Assembly: GCA_947454715.1 (NCBI GenBank)
Contig: CANGMZ010000001.1
Span: 31,359 to 95,358 of the forward strand
DNA: 64,000 nucleotides
Direction of reading: 5' to 3'
Origin: Chitinophagaceae bacterium
GTDB lineage: Bacteria > Bacteroidota > Bacteroidia > Chitinophagales > Chitinophagaceae
The notes beneath the pieces are model-generated. The model did no database searches. It was not told the DNA's origin and saw only the letters and a program-made list of their open reading frames with translations. Positions 28,554 to 38,570 of this stretch are shown here, piece after piece. The translations under genes and the position numbers were made by a program. Every line of letters begins with the position of its first letter. Position 1 is the stretch's first letter.

Positions 28554-29165
28554 TTACTCTTCTTCAACAGAGATAAGCGTGTTGATGAGCAAGATCTCCA
28601 AATGCGGCATAGCAACACCGCCATTCTTTATTTCCTTTATAGTGCCGAGTAATCTTACATAATGGCCTTCAAGATTAGGTAGACGATTGGTAAGGGTGGT
28701 GTCTTCACTCACATTATACGTTTCGAAGGTGTGTATTTGTGTGGCTGCATCATTGGCACCACATAAAAACAGAGATTGTTTGTCTTCACCTATTTTGATG
28801 AAGTTAAATATACCATCTTGTTTGAATTTAAGGACAGGGCTAATAACATCCTTGCCATATAATTTTTTCACCTTGGCTAATGATGCTGTCGGCGTATATT
28901 CTTTGTTCGCCAGTCGTGCGGCTACACACCTCAGATACATATAGCGAATGATAGCAGCTGCATTCAGTGTGTCTTCCTGACCTTTAAATCTTGCAAGGTA
29001 GTTAGCCGCTATTGGTTCTGCTTCTTTCCAATGCTCTTCGCTGAGTGCTTTTGTAAGTTTGTTCCATTCCGGTTCGGTTATTTTGGATTGTGCAGATGTT
29101 GTATTGACTATACTGCAACAAAATATAACCGCGATAAGTAAGCGGAGCATGTGTGATTGAAACAT
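28554..29165 (-). CDS. hypothetical secreted protein
   Basis: Signal peptide MFQSHMLRLLIAVIFCCSIVNTTSAQ; ATG at 29165 preferred over 29300. Confidence 0.6.
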   Translation of the reverse strand: MFQSHMLRLLIAVIFCCSIVNTTSAQSKITEPEWNKLTKALSEEHWKEAEPIAANYLARFKGQEDTLNAAAIIRYMYLRCVAARLANKEYTPTASLAKVKKLYGKDVISPVLKFKQDGIFNFIKIGEDKQSLFLCGANDAATQIHTFETYNVSEDTTLTNRLPNLEGHYVRLLGTIKEIKNGGVAMPHLEILLINTLISVEEE

Positions 29166-29286
29166 AATACTAAGGTAAAGCTTGTAATTGAGAAAAAGGG
29201 TTGTAGAACCTTGTTTTGTAACACACAAATCTATTACAATATAATTTGTTTGTAAATCAAGTGAATCGAAATACACTCCAATAACA

Positions 29287-29314
29287 AGAAAGGCCCGCAA
29301 CTGCGAGCCTTTCT
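29287..29314 (-). terminator. terminator downstream of ahcY
   Basis: agaaaggcccgc-aact-gcgagcctttct, one G-U/mismatch. Confidence 0.75.
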
Positions 29315-29337
29315 GTAAAATATAATAAAGTGTACTA

Positions 29338-30666
29338 CTAGTAACGGTACATATCTGTTTTGTATGGACCTTCCTTAGGAATACCCAAGTAAGCAGCTTG
29401 TTCAGTAGTCAACTCGTCTAGCTGAGCACCAACCTTACCTAAGTGTAGGCGAGCTACTTTCTCATCAAGGTGTTTTGGTAATACATAAACCTTGTTCTCG
29501 TAGTTAGCGTGGTTGTTCCACAATTCTATCTGAGCAAGTGTCTGGTTGCTGAATGAGTTACTCATTACAAAGCTAGGGTGACCTGTAGCACAACCCAAGT
29601 TAACCAAGCGACCTTCAGCCAAGATGATCACATCTTTACCTTCGATGTTGTACAAGTCAACCTGTGGTTTGATAGTATCTTTTGTATGACCGTAGCTGCC
29701 ATTTAACCATGCCATATCGATTTCGATATCGAAGTGACCGATGTTACAAACGATAGCCTTATCCTTCATTAAGCGGAAGTGCTTTTCAGTGATCAAATCG
29801 CGGCAACCTGAAGCGGTAACAACGATATCAGCTTCCTGAACTGCATCAATCATACGCTTAACTTCAAATCCGTCCATAGATGCCTGTAAAGCACAAATAG
29901 GATCGATTTCAGTAACGATAACGCGAGCACCTGCACCACGCAAAGAAAGCGCAGAGCCTTTACCTACATCACCATAACCACCTACAACAGCTACTTTACC
30001 AGCCATCATAACATCAGTAGCGCGGCGAATAGCGTCTACCAGACTTTCCTGACAACCGTATTTGTTATCGAATTTAGACTTAGTTACAGAGTCATTAACA
30101 TTGATAGCAGGCATTGGTAATGTACCTTTAGCCATACGCTCATACAAACGGTGAACGCCTGTAGTTGTTTCTTCGCTAAGACCCTTTATGTGTTGTACCA
30201 GTTCTGTGTATTTATCTAATACAATGTTGGTTAAGTCACCACCATCATCAAGAATCATATTCAATGGACGATCTTCACTACCGAAGAACAAAGTCTGCTC
30301 AATACACCAGTCAGCATCTTCAAGGCTTTGGCCTTTCCATGCAAAAACACCGATGCCGGCAGCAGCAATAGCAGCAGCAGCCTGATCTTGAGTAGAGAAG
30401 ATATTGCATGAGCTCCAACGAACCTCAGCACCTAACGCTACCAGCGTTTCGATAAGTACAGCAGTTTGGATAGTCATGTGCAGGCAACCTGCAATGCGGG
30501 CACCTTTCAATGGCTGAGACGGGCCATATTCTGCACGGATAGCCATAAGGCCCGGCATTTCAGCTTCAGCAAGTCTTATTTCTTTACGTCCCCACTCTGC
30601 CAGGCTGATGTCAGCAACTTTGTATGGCAGTTTTAAATCGATCTTAGAACCTGTCATTGTACTCAT
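29338..30666 (-). CDS. ahcY: adenosylhomocysteinase
   Basis: [66 protein letters not shown]-terminus. Confidence 0.98.
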   Translation of the reverse strand: MSTMTGSKIDLKLPYKVADISLAEWGRKEIRLAEAEMPGLMAIRAEYGPSQPLKGARIAGCLHMTIQTAVLIETLVALGAEVRWSSCNIFSTQDQAAAAIAAAGIGVFAWKGQSLEDADWCIEQTLFFGSEDRPLNMILDDGGDLTNIVLDKYTELVQHIKGLSEETTTGVHRLYERMAKGTLPMPAINVNDSVTKSKFDNKYGCQESLVDAIRRATDVMMAGKVAVVGGYGDVGKGSALSLRGAGARVIVTEIDPICALQASMDGFEVKRMIDAVQEADIVVTASGCRDLITEKHFRLMKDKAIVCNIGHFDIEIDMAWLNGSYGHTKDTIKPQVDLYNIEGKDVIILAEGRLVNLGCATGHPSFVMSNSFSNQTLAQIELWNNHANYENKVYVLPKHLDEKVARLHLGKVGAQLDELTTEQAAYLGIPKEGPYKTDMYRY

Positions 30667-30742
30667 ATATTTGTTATATTATAAAAATTCCACGCAAAAG
30701 TATAAACATTATGCGTATAAACCTTATAGAAAATACTAATAG

Positions 30743-31885
30743 TTATTTAACTTTTCTATCCTTCCATTGGTAGTTACCTATAAAACCCATAAGTCCGGCG
30801 AGTGTTATGTATAAGATATGCAATGGTTGGAGAAAGGGGAAATAGACCTGTACCCATTGTCTGTGAAAGAACTTAACAATGGGACGCATGTAGAGATATT
30901 CGGTAAGCCCTTTTACCGCAAGCATTATGCCTGCTACAAGCCAACAGTCGTGATATACAAAACCAGCAATACCCAAAATTACGAATGATACATTGTAGAG
31001 GTAAACCAACATGAGTATAGCTGTGAGGCGATTGTCGTCATACTTCCCGGACTTAGAAGCCCAGCGGATGCGCTGCTGAAAGAAGCTATACCAGTCGGGT
31101 TGGGGCAGGGTAGATACAATCACTTGTTCCGATTTCAGGTATTGAACTTTTGCTCCGGGGGTATTGCTAATTTTCATCATGAGCAGGTAATCGTCACCTG
31201 AAGCCAAATTATCAATGCCTTCATATCCGTTTACCTGTTCAAACATTTTCTTCGTGAAAGTGAGGTTAGCGCCATTGCTCATTTTGCCCATGTTCATGCT
31301 GTGTGCAGCAGCAGTAATGCCCTGCATGCTCATAAAGTCTATCAACTGAAATACAGGCAGTAAGCCCCCTTTTGTGTGGAATATTACCGGAGCCACAATC
31401 ATGTCGGGGTGCTGCTGTTCATACATACAGGCTATGTTCATCAGCCATGCATTGGGCGAAATGCAGTCTGCATCTGTAGTAATGATGAGTTCGCCGGTAC
31501 TTTCTTTTACGCCGGCAGCAAGGGCAGCCTTCTTGTATGCGTTGAGTTGCTTGCCGGGTGCTATATAGTCAGCAAGCTGAATGCAGCGAACGTTTGGGTT
31601 GTTGTATTCATTAACAACATCTGCAGTACCATCGGTAGAGTGGTCGTCTATGACAATCACCTCTACCAAGTGTACGGGATATTTTTGAGCAAGAATAGCG
31701 TCTATACATGCACCTATATTGTTTCGTTCATTGCGAGCGGGTATAATTATGGTTATTGCCGTATGTGGTTCATAGTTGGCCGGCAGGCGGAAGTCAGGCT
31801 GTTTAGCCCAACCCTTACTGTATGCCCACATAAGGAGGGTATATGCTATAGATATTAATATGCAGAGCGTTATTACAATAATCAT
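30743..31885 (-). CDS. glycosyltransferase family 2, membrane-associated
   Basis: ITIIIPARNERNNIGACIDAIL, VIDDHSTDGTADV, DADCISP; C-terminal TM helices. Confidence 0.9.
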   Translation of the reverse strand: MIIVITLCILISIAYTLLMWAYSKGWAKQPDFRLPANYEPHTAITIIIPARNERNNIGACIDAILAQKYPVHLVEVIVIDDHSTDGTADVVNEYNNPNVRCIQLADYIAPGKQLNAYKKAALAAGVKESTGELIITTDADCISPNAWLMNIACMYEQQHPDMIVAPVIFHTKGGLLPVFQLIDFMSMQGITAAAHSMNMGKMSNGANLTFTKKMFEQVNGYEGIDNLASGDDYLLMMKISNTPGAKVQYLKSEQVIVSTLPQPDWYSFFQQRIRWASKSGKYDDNRLTAILMLVYLYNVSFVILGIAGFVYHDCWLVAGIMLAVKGLTEYLYMRPIVKFFHRQWVQVYFPFLQPLHILYITLAGLMGFIGNYQWKDRKVK

Positions 31886-32695
31886 TTATAATAAAGTTTG
31901 GGCTATGAGCGATGCGGTATCTGCACCTATAATGTGATGCCCTTTGTCTAAAATATGCAATTGTACGCTCTTTGCGTCTTTTGCGAACTTTTTTCCCAAT
32001 GCGGCAGGTATTACCTTATCATATTTCCCCATGAACAAGTGAACAGGTATTTGTTTATTTTCAATGATGTTGCGCACTTTCTTTCGAGAGGGCATTAATT
32101 TGCTCATGGTAGGCCAAACAAGACTCAGTTGCTTTCTTATTGCTTCAGTGCTTATGTAGTGCGATACAAATTTGTGTTGCCATTCAGATATCCATTTGTT
32201 GTTTTTCAGCCAACTAAGCACCTTTATGTAAGGTTCAGGCCTTGCCAGCATACTTTGAAAGAGCCACGAACCCAACGGTACTCTTGTAAAGAAGAAATAG
32301 TACTTGTTAGGTGCCAGTCCATCGGGTGCTATCAATGTCATTTTAGAAACAGATAGCGGAAGCTCTTCAATGATTGTTTGGCATACTCTGCCACCCATAC
32401 TATATCCTAAAAGGTTAATTTCATTGACATTATATTCCCGCATCAGCTCAAGGCACATTGATTTGAGGTTTTGGCGGGTAAAGGTTACTCCCGGCGACCA
32501 TTGGCTAAGGCCATGATGCGGTAGATCTATAAAGATGCAGGTGTATTCCTGCTTTAAGAATGGCTCAAAGAATAACAAACTACTGCCATCATGACCATAT
32601 CCCGGGAAGCCGAGCAACAGTTTTTTGCCACTACCGGCTTTCAGATAATGTAACTGCTCTTTGCCCACCTTTATATACCCTGATGTATGGTGCAT
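31886..32695 (-). CDS. alpha/beta hydrolase
   Basis: LLGYSMGGRVCQTI nucleophile elbow, PHHGLSQWSPG, DKGHHIIGA; stop codon directly abuts the downstream GT2 ATG. Confidence 0.88.
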   Translation of the reverse strand: MHHTSGYIKVGKEQLHYLKAGSGKKLLLGFPGYGHDGSSLLFFEPFLKQEYTCIFIDLPHHGLSQWSPGVTFTRQNLKSMCLELMREYNVNEINLLGYSMGGRVCQTIIEELPLSVSKMTLIAPDGLAPNKYYFFFTRVPLGSWLFQSMLARPEPYIKVLSWLKNNKWISEWQHKFVSHYISTEAIRKQLSLVWPTMSKLMPSRKKVRNIIENKQIPVHLFMGKYDKVIPAALGKKFAKDAKSVQLHILDKGHHIIGADTASLIAQTLL

Positions 32696-32702
32696 GATAT
32701 GG

Positions 32703-32710
32703 CAAAAGTA
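32703..32710 (-). promoter_or_regulatory. -7 box TACTTTTG 7 nt before the alpha/beta hydrolase ATG
   Basis: Exact TAnnTTTG match on the minus strand. Confidence 0.5.
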
Positions 32711-32716
32711 AGTCTA

Positions 32717-33625
32717 TTATACCTCGTAAGTATTTCCTTCGGTTGTTATGACCACATTCGGGAAAATAGCACCTGCTTCCAGCTCAAAAAGACTGAGATC
32801 TTTGTATTTTGATGAAAAGTGACCGAGAAGCAATTGTTTTACATTGGCTTTTTTAGCCTGCTCAGCAGCTTCAGCAGCGGTACAGTGAAAGCGAACCTTA
32901 GCTTTATCCTTGCTATCGTTGAGATATGTGCTCTCGTGATATATGGTGTCTGCACCTTGTATATAAGGCAGATAGCTATCTGTGAACACTGTGTCTGCGC
33001 AATATGCATAACGCTTGCTTACAGGGCCTGCTTCTGTAAGCAATGAGTTATCTACGAGTACCCCCTCAACAGTGGTGAAGTGAGCGCCATGTTTCAGGTT
33101 GTTATAGAATGCAAGTGGTACATTGTATTGCACACACATTTGTGGGAGAATTCTTCGTCCCTTTGTTTTTTCTTCAATGGAGAATCCATGACAGGCTATG
33201 CGGTGCTCTACGGGAAAGCACGAAAGCTTGAAATAGGGTGTGTCTGCCAGTAGTTGTGCTCCTTCGGGCAGGGGGTGAAAGTGAAAAGGGTATGAGAATT
33301 CACTATCTGCTACCTGCATGGTGAGGTCTAGTATCTGCTGCAGTGGAGCAGGCGCATAAAGGTGCAGTGGCTCAGTGCGCCCCATGAGGCTCATGCTGTT
33401 GAGCAAGCCCGGCAAGCCGAAATAATGATCGCCGTGCAGGTGGCTGATAAGAATATGATTGAGCCTACGCCATTTTATGCCGTATTTCTGCATCTGTATC
33501 TGCGTGCCTTCACCGCAATCAATAAGAATAGTTTCGCCATTTACCTCTACGGTCTGCGATGTGGGGTGCCTGCCAAATGCGGGCAGGGCTGAGTTATTTC
33601 CGAGTATCGTAACGAGCAATGTCAA
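32717..33625 (-). CDS. rnz: ribonuclease Z
   Basis: ILISHLHGDHYFGLPGLLNSMSLMGRTEPLHLYAP, YCADTVFTDSYLPYIQGADTIYHESTYL, LLGHFSSKY. Confidence 0.96.
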   Translation of the reverse strand: MTLLVTILGNNSALPAFGRHPTSQTVEVNGETILIDCGEGTQIQMQKYGIKWRRLNHILISHLHGDHYFGLPGLLNSMSLMGRTEPLHLYAPAPLQQILDLTMQVADSEFSYPFHFHPLPEGAQLLADTPYFKLSCFPVEHRIACHGFSIEEKTKGRRILPQMCVQYNVPLAFYNNLKHGAHFTTVEGVLVDNSLLTEAGPVSKRYAYCADTVFTDSYLPYIQGADTIYHESTYLNDSKDKAKVRFHCTAAEAAEQAKKANVKQLLLGHFSSKYKDLSLFELEAGAIFPNVVITTEGNTYEV

Positions 33626-33636
33626 AAATTATAAGC

Positions 33637-33653
33637 CTGTCTGTTGCAGACAG
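33637..33653. repeat. palindromic element ctgtctg-ttg-cagacag
   Basis: 7-bp arms with 3-nt loop; shares a 15-mer with 14334-14348. Confidence 0.6.
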
Positions 33654-33669
33654 ATGAACAACAGAGCAA

Positions 33670-34044
33670 TTATTCTTCTCCGAACAAATCTCTTTCCAGT
33701 ATTTCCATACTTATTATATCAACGGCCTCTATCATTTTAGGGGCTATGTTGAGTAATAGGTCAACTTCGTCTTCTTTAAATTGTTTCATTAACTCCGGGT
33801 TAATTCCGGTAAAGACCAAAGATTCATCTCTGCTGTAACAAAGTTCGTGAAGGTCAGCGAGTGCCGCTATGCCGTCGGTATCAGCATTATTTACTTGCTG
33901 AAGGTCTATTATGAAGTTGTTACTGCCGTTTTGCCTTGTTTCTTCACACTGCCGTTGCAATAAGTCTGCTAAATTGGCACTTATTGTTGTGGTTATCGGC
34001 GTTATTATCGTAAAAGTTTCTTTGGTATCAATTTTGAATTCCAT
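33670..34044 (-). CDS. STAS-domain (anti-anti-sigma-like) protein
   Basis: NNFIIDLQQVNNADTDGIAALADLHELC, FTGINPELMKQF; size and pattern of STAS domains. Confidence 0.75.
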   Translation of the reverse strand: MEFKIDTKETFTIITPITTTISANLADLLQRQCEETRQNGSNNFIIDLQQVNNADTDGIAALADLHELCYSRDESLVFTGINPELMKQFKEDEVDLLLNIAPKMIEAVDIISMEILERDLFGEE

Positions 34045-34274
34045 AAAGAGAATTTGATTTTTTAAAAATAATACTTCTGCGCCTATCTTTCGTATATTGT
34101 ATAAGGGAATAGTTTTAAAGCGGGTGTAAAACAGTTAATAGTTGTAAAAACGAGTAATATGTAGCTGATATGCGCGTTTTATGATCATTTCCAAATTAAT
34201 ACCACTATAAGTATTGCCTATTAAGAAATTGAGTTTGAAATTGCTAACTTTATAAAAAACCTGAGGGGAAATAT

Positions 34275-36827
34275 ATGGACTCTAATTTCTCGCCTAAAGT
34301 AAAGGAGATCATTTCCTACAGCCGTGAAGAAGCTTTACGGTTGGGTAATGACTTTATAGGCACCGAACATTTGCTGCTTGGCCTCATACGTGAGGGCGAC
34401 GGCATGGCACTGAGAGTGTTGCAGACAATGCAAGTGGATTTGTTTGAGCTTCGCAAAGAGCTGGAAGTTGCTATTAAGGATAAGAACAATAAACCACTGG
34501 CTAACATCAATAGTTTGCCACTCACCAAACAGGCCGAAAAAGTGATACGCATCACTGTATTGGAAGCTAAATCGCTGAAGAGCCCTAGTGTAGAAACGGA
34601 ACACCTTATGCTTTCTATATTGAAGAATAAGGAAAATGTAGCTACGCAGATACTTCACCATTACGATGTTGATTATGAGCGCTTTAAAAGTGAGCTAAGC
34701 ATATTACAAGGCAATACACCTTCTGCAGATTATGGCGATCCGGGCTCTGAAGAGTTTGAAGATGATGAAGAGCGTCGTCAATTTCAGCAGCAGCGCAAAC
34801 CACCTACCAGTGGTGCTACAAAGTCAAAAACACCGGTACTCGATAATTTCGGGCGCGATATCACCAAGTTTGCTGAGTTAGGTACGCTTGATCCTATTGT
34901 TGGCCGTGAAGAAGAGATAGAGCGTGTTTCGCAGATATTGTCTCGCCGTAAAAAGAACAATCCTATTCTTATAGGTGAGCCGGGTGTGGGTAAGACTGCT
35001 ATCGTAGAAGGTTTGGCATTGCGTATTGTACAACGTAAAGTATCGCGTGTATTGTTTGATAAGCGTGTTATCAGTCTTGATCTTGCTGCATTGGTAGCGG
35101 GTACTAAGTATCGCGGACAGTTTGAAGAGCGCATGAAAGCGATCATGAACGAACTGGAAAAGAACCGTGATGTGATACTGTTTATCGATGAGATACATAC
35201 AATAGTAGGTGCAGGTGGTGCTTCTGGTTCGCTCGATGCTTCTAATATCTTTAAGCCGGCGTTGGCACGTGGAGATCTGCAATGCATAGGTGCTTCTACG
35301 CTCGACGAGTATCGCCAGTACATAGAAAAAGATGGTGCTTTAGACCGTCGTTTCCAAAAGGTATTGGTAGAGCCACCAAGTGTTGAAGAAACGATCACGA
35401 TACTTAACAATATTAAATCTAAATACGAAGACTTCCATAATGTTGTTTATGATGCAGAAGCTATTGAAGCTTGTGTGAAATTGAGCGACAGATATATGAC
35501 GGATCGTTTGTTGCCGGACAAAGCTATCGACGTGTTAGATGAGTCGGGAGCTCGTGTGCACTTGAAAAACATCAATGTGCCGGAGAATATTCTGGAACTT
35601 GAAAAGAAGATAGAAGAGATAAAGCAGGAGAAGAACAAGGTTGTTAAGAGCCAGCGTTTTGAAGAAGCTGCTGCATTGCGCGATAGAGAAAAGAGATTAG
35701 GAGAAGAATTGGATCGTGCTAAGGCAGAGTGGGAAGAAGAGGCAAAGCACAAACGCTATCCTATCAATGAAGAAGCTATTGCGGAAGTGATACACATGAT
35801 GACAGGTATACCTGTTATGCGTATGGTAGAAGCTGAAAGCATTAAGCTGCGCAGGATGGATGAAGATTTGAAGGGCTCTGTTGTTGGTCAGGACGAAGCT
35901 ATCCATAAGATAGTGAAGGCGATTCAGCGAAACAGGGTTGGTCTGAAAGACCCGAGAAAGCCAATTGGCTCATTCATATTCTTAGGTCCTACAGGTGTAG
36001 GTAAAACAGAACTTGCCCGTACCCTTGCCCGCTATATGTTTGACAGTGATGATGCACTGATACGTATAGATATGAGTGAGTACATGGAGAAATTCTCTCT
36101 TACTCGTCTTATTGGTGCACCTCCGGGATATGTAGGATATGAAGAAGGTGGTCAGTTGACAGAGAAAATCCGTCGTAAACCATATTCTGTAGTGCTGCTC
36201 GATGAAATTGAGAAAGCGCATCCGGATATCTTCAACATATTATTACAGGTATTAGACGATGGTCAGCTTACAGACGGACTTGGTCGCAAGGTCGATTTCA
36301 AGAACACAATGATTATCATGACATCTAATATTGGTGTTCGTCAATTGAAAGACTTTGGTGCAGGCGTTGGTTTTGCCACATCTGCAAAGACAAGTACACA
36401 AGAAGACAGCAACAAGGGTGTGATAGAGAAGGCATTAAAGCGCACATTCTCACCTGAGTTCCTCAATCGTATAGACGATGTGGTTATCTTCAACTCACTT
36501 GAGGAGCATCATATCGGTCAGATCATCGAGATCATTATGAAGGACGTAATGAAGCGTTTGAACACATTAGGTTTCCGTATGACTTTGTCTGCGGAGGCTA
36601 AGAAGTTCATAGCTGAAAAGGGGTATGACGCTGAATTTGGTGCCCGCCCATTACACAGAGCCATCCAAAAATATCTTGAAGATCCGTTGGCTGAAGAAAT
36701 ACTGAATCACCGTATTAAAGCAGGTGATATGGTAACGGCAGACTACAGTGAAGAAGAAAAGAAGATAGTCTTTGTGAGTAATAATGAAGCACCTACAGCA
36801 ATAGAAGAAGCAAAAACTGCTGAATAG
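34275..36827 (+). CDS. clpC: ATP-dependent Clp protease ATP-binding subunit ClpC
   Basis: 850 aa; Clp_N repeats, [15 protein letters not shown] and [15 protein letters not shown] Walker A motifs, UVR motif, [13 protein letters not shown]. Confidence 0.97.
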   Translation: MDSNFSPKVKEIISYSREEALRLGNDFIGTEHLLLGLIREGDGMALRVLQTMQVDLFELRKELEVAIKDKNNKPLANINSLPLTKQAEKVIRITVLEAKSLKSPSVETEHLMLSILKNKENVATQILHHYDVDYERFKSELSILQGNTPSADYGDPGSEEFEDDEERRQFQQQRKPPTSGATKSKTPVLDNFGRDITKFAELGTLDPIVGREEEIERVSQILSRRKKNNPILIGEPGVGKTAIVEGLALRIVQRKVSRVLFDKRVISLDLAALVAGTKYRGQFEERMKAIMNELEKNRDVILFIDEIHTIVGAGGASGSLDASNIFKPALARGDLQCIGASTLDEYRQYIEKDGALDRRFQKVLVEPPSVEETITILNNIKSKYEDFHNVVYDAEAIEACVKLSDRYMTDRLLPDKAIDVLDESGARVHLKNINVPENILELEKKIEEIKQEKNKVVKSQRFEEAAALRDREKRLGEELDRAKAEWEEEAKHKRYPINEEAIAEVIHMMTGIPVMRMVEAESIKLRRMDEDLKGSVVGQDEAIHKIVKAIQRNRVGLKDPRKPIGSFIFLGPTGVGKTELARTLARYMFDSDDALIRIDMSEYMEKFSLTRLIGAPPGYVGYEEGGQLTEKIRRKPYSVVLLDEIEKAHPDIFNILLQVLDDGQLTDGLGRKVDFKNTMIIMTSNIGVRQLKDFGAGVGFATSAKTSTQEDSNKGVIEKALKRTFSPEFLNRIDDVVIFNSLEEHHIGQIIEIIMKDVMKRLNTLGFRMTLSAEAKKFIAEKGYDAEFGARPLHRAIQKYLEDPLAEEILNHRIKAGDMVTADYSEEEKKIVFVSNNEAPTAIEEAKTAE

Positions 36828-36847
36828 GGTTCTAATAAATATAATCT

Positions 36848-36888
36848 ATCGGGCTGCATTTCAAAAATGCAGCCCGATTTGTTTTTTT
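36848..36888 (+). terminator. clpC terminator
   Basis: atcgggctgcatt-tcaaa-aatgcagcccgat, then tttgttttttt. Confidence 0.92.
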
Positions 36889-36900
36889 ATGATTTGGGCA

Positions 36901-36939
36901 TAAAAAAAGCACAATGTGCAATAATCACACATTGTGCTT
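36901..36939 (-). terminator. terminator for the 36973-37194 gene
   Basis: aagcacaatgtg-caataatca-cacattgtgctt with a T run on the minus strand. Confidence 0.85.
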
Positions 36940-36972
36940 CAAGTATATTGAAAAGATTAGAATGCTTGATAA

Positions 36973-37194
36973 TCAACGATAGTGACCACGGTATGGGTGA
37001 GGGCGAGGACCATATTTATGTCTGCCCCAATAACGATCGTGTGTAGACTGGCGGCGTGGTGCACCCCAGTGGTGCCTGGTTCTGTGTTCAGGAATAACGA
37101 ATGCACGGTGCGGACGAGGCACAGGGCGAACAACGCAGCTGTTAAGCCCCGTCATAAGCATCACTACTGTGAGTATGATTATCAGGTATTTCAT
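36973..37194 (-). CDS. small secreted/lipoprotein, Arg/His/Pro-rich
   Basis: 73 aa; signal MKYLIIILTVVMLMTGLNSC then VVRPVPRPHRAF...RHHWGAPRRQSTHDRYWGRHKYGPRPHPYRGHYR; own terminator. Confidence 0.6.
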   Translation of the reverse strand: MKYLIIILTVVMLMTGLNSCVVRPVPRPHRAFVIPEHRTRHHWGAPRRQSTHDRYWGRHKYGPRPHPYRGHYR

Positions 37195-37314
37195 TATATA
37201 CTAAGTTATTGAAAAACAATTATTGAAGTCAATAATGGTACAAATATATCTTAATAAAACAGAAATTTATACAGTCCGGTCTTATGTTTTACAGGCTGTC
37301 TGTAGTTTCTGTCC

Positions 37315-37322
37315 TAACTTTG
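37315..37322 (+). promoter_or_regulatory. -7 box TAACTTTG 6 nt before the ATG
   Basis: Exact TAnnTTTG match. Confidence 0.5.
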
Positions 37323-37328
37323 TATTGT

Positions 37329-38375
37329 ATGAATACGGATAGCAGATTGCGTAAATTGCTCGAAGAGCGCATTTTGATCATTGATGGTGCTATGGGTACT
37401 ATGGTGCAACGCTATAAACTTAGCGAGGAAGATTACCGCGGAGAGCGATTTAAGGATTGGCATACTGATGTAAAAGGGAATAATGATCTTTTGTGCCTTA
37501 CCCGGCCAGATATAATAAAAAAAATACATAAGGAATATCTCAGAGCAGGAGCAAATATTATAGAGACAAACACATTTAATGCGCAGGTAATATCGCTGGC
37601 AGATTATGATATGCAATCACTGGCTTATGAGATTAATGTAGCGGCAGCAAAACTGGCGAAAGAGGCTATTTTGGAATACGAAGCAGAATGCAAGGAGAAG
37701 GACCAAAATTGTTCTTTGCCGACTGAAAATTGTTTTGTTGCGGGGGCTATAGGGCCAATGAATAAAACCCTGTCATTGTCGCCTGATGTGAACAACCCCG
37801 GCTTCAGGTCAGTAACATTCGATGAGGTTGCTGATGCATATTATGAGCAAATTGGTGGGCTAGTGGACGGTGGAGCCGATGTTTTGCTGGTAGAAACGAT
37901 TTTTGATACGCTGAATGCAAAAGCAGCTATTTATGCCATAAATAAATATTTCAAGACCACCGGCAAGGAAAAGTTGCCAATAATGATTTCAGGTACAATT
38001 ACAGATGCATCAGGCAGAACATTAAGCGGACAAACGCTGGAGGCATTCTATATATCTGTAATGCATGCCAATCCGGTAAGCATTGGGTTGAATTGTGCCT
38101 TGGGTGCCAGCCAAATGAGGCCGCATGTTGAAGAATTATCAGACATATCTGCTTGTTATGTAACGGCATATCCTAATGCAGGTTTGCCAAATGCGATGGG
38201 TGAATATGACGAGACTCCCGAAGAAACAGCTGAAATAGTTGGTGGTTTTGCCAAAGAAGGCTGGTTAAATATGGTGGGGGGCTGCTGCGGTACAACACCT
38301 GCACATATTGCAGCTATAGCGAAGGCTGTAAGCGTTTATAAGCCAAGGACGCGTCCTGTTTTGGAAGTTGCGTAG
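37329..38375 (+). CDS. metH: homocysteine S-methyltransferase domain protein (N-terminal module of split MetH)
   Basis: [58 protein letters not shown]; ends after the Hcy domain. Confidence 0.92.
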   Translation: MNTDSRLRKLLEERILIIDGAMGTMVQRYKLSEEDYRGERFKDWHTDVKGNNDLLCLTRPDIIKKIHKEYLRAGANIIETNTFNAQVISLADYDMQSLAYEINVAAAKLAKEAILEYEAECKEKDQNCSLPTENCFVAGAIGPMNKTLSLSPDVNNPGFRSVTFDEVADAYYEQIGGLVDGGADVLLVETIFDTLNAKAAIYAINKYFKTTGKEKLPIMISGTITDASGRTLSGQTLEAFYISVMHANPVSIGLNCALGASQMRPHVEELSDISACYVTAYPNAGLPNAMGEYDETPEETAEIVGGFAKEGWLNMVGGCCGTTPAHIAAIAKAVSVYKPRTRPVLEVA

Positions 38376-38570
38376 TCAGTTGCTAAATAAAAACGTGTTC
38401 TCATTTTGTTTATTTTTAATTTGTTTTATTTTTTTGGACAAAACCAAAGAAATATGCATAAGAAATTAAAAATTATCAGATAATCTTATTATTTTTAGGT
38501 TTACTAGCCAACTTTTTGAGAAAAAAGGGTGTCTATTAGTAATTGCAGTCCTAGAAAAGCATCATTTATT

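Noticed and set aside
34784-35410. 208-aa minus-strand ORF inside clpC
   Set aside because: Ser-rich shadow of the conserved ClpC frame; no domain signature.
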